Shown here: one piece after another, positions 8,001 through 13,414 of the stretch
How positions within the stretch are numbered: the stretch's first letter is position 1
How the letters are laid out: each line of letters opens with the position of its first letter
Assembly: GCA_050248595.1 (NCBI GenBank)
Contig: JBFWSB010000078.1
Location: 1-13,935, forward strand
DNA length: 13,935 bases
Reading direction: 5' to 3'
Source of the DNA: JAGWAZ01 sp050248595
GTDB taxonomy: Bacteria; Bacteroidota; Ignavibacteria; OLB7
Translations under genes and position numbers: made by a program
The notes under the pieces: generated by a model
Told to the model about the DNA's origin: nothing
What the model saw: the letters and a program-made list of their open reading frames with translations, nothing else
Databases searched by the model: none

Positions 8001-11000
8001 ACGGCTCGATTGATAACGCTGAGCTTGCGAACAACTCTGTCAACGTTAGTTATGGGACTGGGCTTTCGGGTGATGCGTCGGTTGCACTTGGGGGAACACT
8101 CAACGTGCAGAACACCGGTGTCACATCCGCCAGTGCTGGAGCTGGCATCTCTGTCGATCAAGCGACTGGTGGGATCACTATCTCAAACAGTGGCGTGACC
8201 GGATTGACTGCCGGGAGTGGTATCTCACTCGATCAAGCTACCGGCAACGTCACCGTCACAAACAACGGAATTCTCTCTGCAAGTGCTGGAACCGGAATCA
8301 ACGTATCGAACACAAATGGTGCAATCACCATTGAGAACACTGGACTTCTCTCAGCAAATGCCGGAACCGGAATCAACGTGACAACCACAAACGGTGCGGC
8401 GACGATTGCGAACAGTGGTGTTCTCTCACTTGCTGGGACTGCGAACCAAGTCAGCGTCGATCAAGCAACTGGTGCAATCACACTCTCACTGCCGCAAGAC
8501 ATCCACACCAACGCGACACCGACGTTTGATGGATTGACGCTCGACAACATCAACACGACGAGCACGGCAAACCAGATCGTCGTCTCCAACAACGGCAGTA
8601 TTGAATCCCGCAGCTTCGCCTCTCTCCTCCCCGGTGGGTTACTTCCACAAGGGAACAGCGTGAGCGCAACGCTTCGGTGGGATGGAACTGCCTGGGTGGA
8701 GAACGCGGGACTCTCGGCTGATGCATCGGGGAACTTGACAACAACAGGAAACGCAACGGTCGGCGGGAATCTGACGGTAAGTGGAACAACTGTCAACCTA
8801 CCAAACGGATCGATTGATAACGCTGAGCTTGCGAACAGTTCAGTGAGCCTCAGCTACGGGATCGGGCTTTCGGGTGATGCGTCGGTTGTACTTGGGGGGA
8901 CACTCAACGTGCAGAACACCGGTGTCACATCCGCCAGTGCTGGAGCTGGCATCTCTGTCGATCAAGCGACTGGTGGGGTCACTATCTCAAACAGCGGCGT
9001 AACCGAATTGACTGCCGGGAGTGGTATATCACTCGATCAAGCTACCGGTAACGTCACCGTCACAAACAACGGAATTCTCTCGGCAAGTGCTGGAACTGGC
9101 ATCAACGTATCGAACACAAATGGTGCAATCACCATTGAGAACACTGGAATTCTATCGGCCACTGCTGGTGCTGGGATCAACGTGACAACCACAAACGGTG
9201 CTGCGACGATTGCGAACAGTGGTGTTCTCTCACTTGCTGGGACAGTAAACCAAGTCAACGTCGATCAAGCGACCGGTGCTATCACACTTTCACTGCCGCA
9301 AGACATCCACACCAACGCGACACCGACGTTTGATGGATTGACGCTCGACAACATCAACACGACGAGCACGGCAAACCAGATCGTCGTCTCCAACAACGGC
9401 AACATCGAATCACGCAGCTTCGCCTCTCTCCTCCCCGGTGGATTACTTCCACAAGGGAACAGCGTGAGCGCAACGCTCCGGTGGGATGGGACCGCGTGGG
9501 TGGAGAACGCGGGACTCTCGGCTGACGGATCCGGCAACACAACGATTGCCAACGACTTGACTGTTAGCGGAACGAATGTCAACCTACCGAACGGATCGAT
9601 TGATAACGCTGAGCTTGCGAACAGTTCAGTGAGCCTCAGCTACGGAGCCGGGCTTTCGGGTGATGCGTCGGTTGTACTTGGGGGGACACTCAACGTGCAG
9701 AATACTGGTGTCACATCACTTGCAGGAACAACAAATCAGATCAACGTCGATCAAGCAACTGGCGCGATCACACTTTCGCTGCCACAAGATATTCACACAG
9801 ACGCAACGCCGACGTTTGATGGATTGACACTCGACAACCTGACAACTGGAAGTAGCTCCACCGATGTTCTCGTAAGCAACAACGGAACAGTTGAAGAGCG
9901 GACGTTTGCCTCGCTTCTCACGAATCTTCCTCTTACCGAGAACGCAATTTTCGTCGGAGATGGCTCGAACGTTGCTGCAGAGCTTTCAACAACGAACTCA
10001 CCCGGAGCAGTGCTTCAACAGAACATCTCAGGCTCACCAATCTGGACACCACTCACCACGCTCGTTTCAGCAGTTAGCGATTCCTTAGGAGGAGACATCT
10101 GGCTGACCAATGGGAATACGGGAACGAATCCTGCGCTCGACTTTATTGGAACTACTGATAATCAACGGTTAGTCTTTCGAGTAAACAATGCAATTGCGAT
10201 GCGCTATATCCCAGATGCAGTTGGGCCAACAATCATTGGTGGACATAGTCTGAACTTTGTTGGCACAACTTCATCGGCGTCGGTAATTGGAGGAGGAGTA
10301 AACAACCGAATTGAAAACAACAACACACACGCTGTGCTCGGCGGAGGATTGTTGAATCGGATCGCCGACACATCGGTATTTGCAGTGATCTCTGGAGGAC
10401 GATCTCATCTAATTGACTCCTCACAATTCGGAGCTGTTGGCGGAGGGAGCTTCAACAGAATCCTTCGCTCACAGTTCGGTGTGATTGGTGGAGGGGCGAG
10501 CAACTTAGTAGACTCTGCCGGTAACGGCACAGTTGCAGGAGGTGGAGGGAATCAGATTATCACCTCTATAGCAAGCTCTATTTTGGGAGGTACAAACAAT
10601 CGAGTTCGGCACAATGCGCTGGGGGGAGTAATTGTCGGAGGACAAACGAATCTTATCGACTCTTCGCAGTTCAGTTCAATCGTTGGAGGACGATTGAACT
10701 ATATCCGTCCCGGTTCAAACTTTAGCGTTATTGCTGGAAGTGATCGCGATACGATTGATGCCTCCCCCTCTTCTACTATCAGCGGAGGCATCCTGAACGT
10801 GATTCGGAATAACTCTGCAAACAGCACTATCGGAGGAGGACTCCTTAACCGAATTGACTCTTCATTGCACTCAACAATCGCTGGGGGACGGAGCATTACC
10901 ATCATGCGTTCTGCCACGGCTTCGGTTGGTGGAGGATTCAGCAATCAAATCGACTCTTCGAACACTTCAACAATCGGAGGCGGATCAAGCCAGATGATTC

Positions 11001-12781
11001 TGAACTCTCCAACATCAACAGTTGCAGGGGGAGGGGGAAATCAAATCCGAAAGCTCTCAACAACCTCAACAATTTCGGGGGGAGCTACCAACATCATCGA
11101 CTCTTCACAACTCTCCGTGATTGGTGGAGGCCGCTTTCACGTGATCGCGAACAACTCAATCGTTGGAACAATCGCTGGTGGTGATCGGGATAGCATCAAC
11201 AATTCAACAAATGCCACGATCGGTGGCGGCGTGATAAATCGAATTCGGAAACTATCACCAGCAAGTACGATTTCAGGGGGAGCCAACAATCAGATTGATT
11301 CTTCATCCCGAGGGACAGTTGGTGGAGGACAGAATAATATGATTCGCATCTCATCAGTTGGAGTTATCGGTGGAGGGAGTGACAACCTGATCGATACTTC
11401 TGTAGTGGCGACAATTGGCGGAGGATCGAGCAACCAGATTGTTCTTTCGCCGGGGAGTGTAATAGGGGGAGGAAGTGGAGGCAAAATCGAACGCTCGACG
11501 TCGGCAGTCCTCGCAGGTGGAGGATCAAGCCAGAGCCTTACGGTCTCTTCATTTGCAACGATCTCGGGTGGAAGAACTATCATCATCGATTCATCTGACT
11601 TCGCAACTGTGAGTGGAGGAACAACGAACAGCCTTCGGCGGTCAATATCGGCAACGATTGGAGGAGGCTCCACAAATTCAATCCAGGGCACAACGAACGG
11701 AACGATTGGAGGAGGTTTCAGCAACCAGCTCTTCAAGACAACCGGTTCGACAATTGGTGGAGGGAGTCAGAACAGAATCGATTCAACTACTCAGAACGGA
11801 ACAATCAGCGGTGGAAATCAACACTATATCGGAGGAGCCGCTTCTACGAGCGACAATGTGATTGCTGGTGGACGAGGAGATTCAATCACAAATTCAACGG
11901 CTGCAACGATAGCTGGAGGACTGAGCAACGTTATTGACAGTAGTAGTGGCGCGTCGATCTTGGGTGGGTCACTCAACAGAATCACAAGTTCAGCAACCCA
12001 CTCTTCTATTCTGGGGGGACGTGGACTTGTGCTGCAAGGACAGAAGAGTGTCGGCTATCACGGTAATAATGGATTGGGAACAACCGATATTACTGTCGCG
12101 AACTCTAACGTTGCCTTTTTCGGGAATGTTGATATGTGGCTGGGAAACAACAGGAGTCAGGCAAGTAAGTTGATCTTCTTTGAAGCCCACAGCGGCACTG
12201 GAACGTTCCCCGGAACAACAACGTTCTTCTCTTCGTTCGAGGCGGGGAACCAGACCGACACCATCCGCTATATCCTCCCCACCACGGCTGGAGCCGCTGG
12301 CGATGTGTTGGAGATTGCTGGCGTTGTAGGTGATGTTGTCACACTTGAGTGGGATACCGACGACAACTCCTCCGACGCACGCTTCAAGCAGAACATCCGT
12401 ACGCTCACCGGCGCGCTCGACAGCACGTTGATGCTTCGAGGTGTTCGCCACGACTGGAGACGTTCAGAGTTCCCCAACAGAAATTTCCCTGAAGGTGAGT
12501 CGATTGGATTTATCGCGCAAGAGGTAGAGCAAATCTTCCCCGAGCTTGTAGAAACCGAGAGTGATGGGTTCAAGAAAGTGCAGTACGCGAAGGTGACAGC
12601 ACTACTGGTTGAGGCGCTGCGCGAAGAGCATTTGAAGAACGAAGCGCAGGAAGAACGTTTAGATCAGCTTGAGCAGGAAAACAAAGAACTGCGGGAAGCA
12701 CTCCGAGAGATTCTCGTGAGGCTTCGTGAGAATGAGGAAAAAGATGTGAACCTTTCTTCGGCAGAAAAGATTGGAGAGTGA
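5006..12781 (+). CDS. giant exported self-processing fibre with C-terminal S74 chaperone
   Basis: 2591 residues starting at ATG 5006 (ATGs at 5009 and 5018 are also possible). Signal peptide 1-33 (hydrophobic 12-28, cleavage near SWGQ). Residues 34-133 form a conserved N-terminal domain (FSYQGILVDKDG through SVPYALSA) found in many S74-type proteins. Residues 193-484 hold about eight modules of the form GxxLxWxxxxxxWxPG. Residues 516-1638 comprise five long units. Residues 1741-2345 hold about 37 repeats of 16-17 residues, STIGGGxxNxIxxS, resembling the YadA-head/Hep_Hag left-handed beta-roll. From about 2452 the S74 endosialidase-type intramolecular chaperone begins, with S2456-D-x-R-x-K2461 and IGFIAQEVEQIFPELV (2500-2515). 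A coiled coil (about 2537-2580) ends the protein. Known S74 domains trimerise fibres and then cut themselves off using a Ser and a Lys five residues later, both present here. I infer a trimeric surface fibre. There is no T9SS sorting domain and no YadA anchor, so export is unexplained. Confidence 0.92.
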   Translation: MMRAMRDAGKTIGTLGFFLSLFLLTLHLESWGQNIPEQFSYQGILVDKDGIVYPDGNYQLTFRLYDQPVGGAPLWEERLQVILSQGVFDAILGETLPFDISFDRKYWFGITLAGEVEMSPRLPLLSVPYALSALTAQQAESISPDATGLVRSINGLQGDLKIRGEGDVAINVVGDTISIAALFERLPQGNQSGEVMRWNEGARTWEPGEITVATSPRILGDGKSATPLDIAQMGATDGQVLTWDEGAGVWRPGTIEENERPVITSAPILGDGSSSNPVRIVEGKVRGEMLFWDGTLWVSTGGGSPQDGDQLIWDDGVGQWRPGKRRISVSTTPRLSGDGSTTSPLDIAQAGATEGQVLRWNNSLGIWLPADLLVVQSPPLIGAGTSDQPLRLAPGSNAGNILFWTGTQWSVSTAPAAVEGDILQWNEGTERWEPSGVEVTNRAPLSLGSVWIGDAAGRAQQLGIGQANQVLRVNAAGTGPEWSGTLRLDSIDVEELSVGNDLVVDGDLTVGGANVNLPNGSINNAELANSSVSLSYGAGLSGDASVVLGGTLNVQNTGVTSASAGTGIAVDQATGGITISNSGVTGLTAGNGISLDQATGNVTVTNNGLLSASAGTGINVTTTNGAATIANSGVLPLAGTANQVSVDQATGAITLSLPQDIHTNATPTFDGLTLDNINTTSTANQIVVSNNGSIESRSFASLLPGGLLPQGNSVSATLRWDGTAWVENAGLSADASGNLTTTGNATVGGNLTVSGTTVNLPNGSIDNAELANNSVNVSYGTGLSGDASVALGGTLNVQNTGVTSASAGTGIAVDQATGGITISNSGVTGLTAGNGISLDQATGNVTVTNNGILSASAGTGINVITTNGAATIANSGVLSLAGTANQVSVDQATGAITLSLPQDIHTNATPTFDGLTLDNINTTSTANQIVVSNNGSIESRSFASLLPGGLLPQGNSVSATLRWDGTAWVENAGLSADGSGNTTIANDLTVSGTNVNLPNGSIDNAELANNSVNVSYGTGLSGDASVALGGTLNVQNTGVTSASAGAGISVDQATGGITISNSGVTGLTAGSGISLDQATGNVTVTNNGILSASAGTGINVSNTNGAITIENTGLLSANAGTGINVTTTNGAATIANSGVLSLAGTANQVSVDQATGAITLSLPQDIHTNATPTFDGLTLDNINTTSTANQIVVSNNGSIESRSFASLLPGGLLPQGNSVSATLRWDGTAWVENAGLSADASGNLTTTGNATVGGNLTVSGTTVNLPNGSIDNAELANSSVSLSYGIGLSGDASVVLGGTLNVQNTGVTSASAGAGISVDQATGGVTISNSGVTELTAGSGISLDQATGNVTVTNNGILSASAGTGINVSNTNGAITIENTGILSATAGAGINVTTTNGAATIANSGVLSLAGTVNQVNVDQATGAITLSLPQDIHTNATPTFDGLTLDNINTTSTANQIVVSNNGNIESRSFASLLPGGLLPQGNSVSATLRWDGTAWVENAGLSADGSGNTTIANDLTVSGTNVNLPNGSIDNAELANSSVSLSYGAGLSGDASVVLGGTLNVQNTGVTSLAGTTNQINVDQATGAITLSLPQDIHTDATPTFDGLTLDNLTTGSSSTDVLVSNNGTVEERTFASLLTNLPLTENAIFVGDGSNVAAELSTTNSPGAVLQQNISGSPIWTPLTTLVSAVSDSLGGDIWLTNGNTGTNPALDFIGTTDNQRLVFRVNNAIAMRYIPDAVGPTIIGGHSLNFVGTTSSASVIGGGVNNRIENNNTHAVLGGGLLNRIADTSVFAVISGGRSHLIDSSQFGAVGGGSFNRILRSQFGVIGGGASNLVDSAGNGTVAGGGGNQIITSIASSILGGTNNRVRHNALGGVIVGGQTNLIDSSQFSSIVGGRLNYIRPGSNFSVIAGSDRDTIDASPSSTISGGILNVIRNNSANSTIGGGLLNRIDSSLHSTIAGGRSITIMRSATASVGGGFSNQIDSSNTSTIGGGSSQMILNSPTSTVAGGGGNQIRKLSTTSTISGGATNIIDSSQLSVIGGGRFHVIANNSIVGTIAGGDRDSINNSTNATIGGGVINRIRKLSPASTISGGANNQIDSSSRGTVGGGQNNMIRISSVGVIGGGSDNLIDTSVVATIGGGSSNQIVLSPGSVIGGGSGGKIERSTSAVLAGGGSSQSLTVSSFATISGGRTIIIDSSDFATVSGGTTNSLRRSISATIGGGSTNSIQGTTNGTIGGGFSNQLFKTTGSTIGGGSQNRIDSTTQNGTISGGNQHYIGGAASTSDNVIAGGRGDSITNSTAATIAGGLSNVIDSSSGASILGGSLNRITSSATHSSILGGRGLVLQGQKSVGYHGNNGLGTTDITVANSNVAFFGNVDMWLGNNRSQASKLIFFEAHSGTGTFPGTTTFFSSFEAGNQTDTIRYILPTTAGAAGDVLEIAGVVGDVVTLEWDTDDNSSDARFKQNIRTLTGALDSTLMLRGVRHDWRRSEFPNRNFPEGESIGFIAQEVEQIFPELVETESDGFKKVQYAKVTALLVEALREEHLKNEAQEERLDQLEQENKELREALREILVRLRENEEKDVNLSSAEKIGE
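5582..6457 (+). repeat. W-containing modules in the fibre N-terminal region
   Basis: About eight diverged protein repeats fall in residues 193-484, for example GEVMRWNEGARTWEPG, GQVLTWDEGAGVWRPG, GDQLIWDDGVGQWRPG and GDILQWNEGTERWEPS. They alternate with segments like PRILGDGKSATPLDIAQ. Two shorter versions (GEMLFWDGTLW, GNILFWTGTQW) interleave with the longer ones. At the DNA level these modules are clearly diverged, unlike the long units that follow. They probably form beta-rich fibre-shaft elements; the structure is inferred. Confidence 0.7.
6551..9919 (+). repeat. five long in-frame repeat units of the fibre shaft
   Basis: Units begin at the codon for N of NLPNG: 6551, 7280, 7991, 8795 and 9581. 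Lengths are 729, 711, 804, 786 and about 339 bp. Each begins NLPNGSI(D/N)NAELAN, passes through 25-residue modules of the type LSASAGTGINV..NGA.TI.N, then LAGTANQVSVDQATGAITL, and ends SFASLLPGG plus a W-containing linker. The 75-bp module count is 3, 3, 4, 4 and 0. Linkers before units 2 and 4 contain TTTGNATVGGNLTVSGTT; those before units 3 and 5 contain NTTIANDLTVSGTN. The 18-bp linker difference and the 75-bp module explain every length difference among the first four units. From 6912 to 7208, unit 1 shows no difference I can see from unit 2 at 7641-7937, implying recent duplication or gene conversion. Unit 5 lacks all the 25-residue modules. Confidence 0.9.
10226..12040 (+). repeat. about 37 YadA-head-like beta-roll repeats
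   Basis: Residues 1741-2345 contain about 37 copies of a 16-17-residue repeat around (S/A/G)(T/V)I(G/S/A)GG with N four residues later, then an aliphatic residue and S/T. Examples are STIGGGLLNRIDSSLH, STISGGANNQIDSSSR and ATIGGGSTNSIQGTTN. Many neighbours alternate between an ID(S/T/A)S ending and an IR, IL or IM ending, which suggests an ancestral two-repeat unit of about 33 residues. The copies differ widely in DNA, so this block is older or under more diversifying pressure than the units at 6551-9919. The period and Gly pattern match the YadA head and Hep_Hag families, which form trimeric left-handed rolls; the structure here is inferred. Confidence 0.85.
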
Positions 12782-12791
12782 TCTGAAGGCT

Positions 12792-12831
12792 TCGGGAGGG
12801 ATCGGCATCAATCTGTGCTCATCCCTCCCGA
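12792..12831. terminator. strong hairpin just downstream of the giant fibre gene
   Basis: TCGGGAGGGAT (12792-12802) pairs perfectly over 11 bp with ATCCCTCCCGA (12821-12831), leaving an 18-nt loop. It starts 10 bases after the fibre's stop. No T-run follows, so it is either a non-classical terminator, an mRNA 3'-end stabiliser or a mobile palindromic repeat. Two 9-base near-repeats, ATTCGTCTA and ATCCGTCTA (12831-12848), follow at once. Confidence 0.5.
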
Positions 12832-12924
12832 TTCGTCTAATCCGTCTACAGAGTTTTGAGGAGTGAGGAGATGGAGTGACCACGTTTTCAATGTAGTGAC
12901 CTCGACTTGCTCTACTGATCCGGG

Positions 12925-12943
12925 CGCAACCTGAAGAGTTGCG
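12925..12943. repeat. small palindrome in the convergent spacer
   Basis: CGCAAC (12925-12930) pairs with GTTGCG (12938-12943) around CTGAAGA. The sequence around it resembles a CAACCTGAAGGTTGCGGCTAC-type palindromic repeat that I recall from related genomes. I cannot verify that match without a search. Confidence 0.4.
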
Positions 12944-12976
12944 GCTACCACTTTCAACTGGCAGGAACGAATGCCG

Positions 12977-13000
12977 AGGGAGCAAAAGTTTTTGCTCCCT
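12977..13000. repeat. near-perfect palindrome in the convergent spacer
   Basis: AGGGAGCAAA (12977-12986) pairs perfectly with TTTGCTCCCT (12991-13000) around a 4-nt loop. It lies between the fibre gene on the plus strand and the zinc-ribbon gene on the minus strand, so it could serve as a hairpin for both transcripts. It lacks a terminal T-run in either direction. A palindromic intergenic repeat of the REP kind is an equally good reading. Confidence 0.5.
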
Positions 13001-13010
13001 ACAACTCTAT

Positions 13011-13056
13011 GAACTCTCAACTCTACACACTCTATAAACTCAACGAACTCTCAACT
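13011..13056. repeat. AACTCTCAACT-type low-complexity repeat overlapping a gene end
   Basis: GAACTCTCAACT occurs at 13011-13022 and again at 13045-13056, and the DNA between them is built from similar ACTC and AACTC strings. The core CTCTCAACT also occurs at 1765-1773. The second copy and the stop at 13032-13034 encode the tail VESSLSL of the zinc-ribbon protein on the minus strand. Confidence 0.5.
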
Positions 13057-13301
13057 TTCTTCCCACAGTGTGGACAGTAGTTTGCAACGGAGTGAAGAAT
13101 CTCTTCGGAGCAGTGAGGACAAGCCCGCTTTGGCTTTGGATCATTCATCTGGCTTCCGCAGCAGACACAGTATGCCTCCCCGGCGTAGCCGACAGTAGCA
13201 CACTTCCTACACTCAACAAGGTTGTGCAAGATTCCCTCTGAGTTCTCTCTACGCTTCATCTGGAGTTGGTGAGACCCAATCATATCTTCTAAAATTTGCA
13301 T
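13032..13301 (-). CDS. small double zinc-ribbon protein
   Basis: 89 residues if started at the ATG ending at 13301; in-frame ATGs at residues 7 and 15 are alternatives. No start has a Shine-Dalgarno sequence. It carries two four-cysteine zinc ribbons: C31xxC34 with C45xxC48 (CVCCG), and C61PHC64 with C76PHC79G. That makes eight well-spaced metal ligands, typical of double zinc-ribbon proteins in nucleic-acid or protein binding. I see no membrane segment, so it is presumably cytoplasmic. It is convergent with the giant fibre gene and lies on the same strand as, and downstream of, the second S74 fibre gene. The gap of 113 bp holds a dispersed repeat, so cotranscription is possible but not shown. 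Its last seven residues are encoded by low-complexity repeat DNA. The specific function is unknown. Confidence 0.8.
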   Translation of the reverse strand: MQILEDMIGSHQLQMKRRENSEGILHNLVECRKCATVGYAGEAYCVCCGSQMNDPKPKRACPHCSEEILHSVANYCPHCGKKVESSLSL

Positions 13302-13359
13302 GTAGCGATTCTATAAACGTCAACCCTGTTGTTAACTCGTAGACGCTTCCTCCCCTACA

Positions 13360-13396
13360 CCTTTGTGCCTTTGCCTCTTTGCGCCTTTGCGTGAAC
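13360..13396 (-). repeat. dispersed GCAAAGGCGC-type repeat, copy 2
   Basis: Read on the minus strand this is GTTCACGCAAAGGCGCAA followed by AGAGGCAAAGGCACAAAGG. It matches 1687-1723 at all but two of the first 36 positions. It begins 18 bases beyond the stop of the S74 gene and has the same orientation relative to that gene as copy 1 has to its own gene. Confidence 0.75.
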
Positions 13397-13414
13397 CTCT
13401 GTCATCGTAAAGCC

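Noticed and set aside
7035..9582. Recurring reverse-strand open frames of 62-111 codons in the long units
   Set aside because: They recur because the underlying units are duplicated. Their products are Arg/Ser/Pro-rich with no start signals or domains, and the forward frame explains the DNA.
11027..12018. G-runs of five or six bases (for example 11077-11082 and 12013-12018) as phase-variable tracts
   Set aside because: The runs are short and come from Gly codons in the IGGG motif. The frame is open throughout and there is no sign of switching.
10226..12040. Evenly spaced repeats of about 50 bp that could suggest a CRISPR array
   Set aside because: The repeats are degenerate, in frame and coding, with GGxGGA codons for Gly. 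There are no conserved repeat-spacer boundaries.
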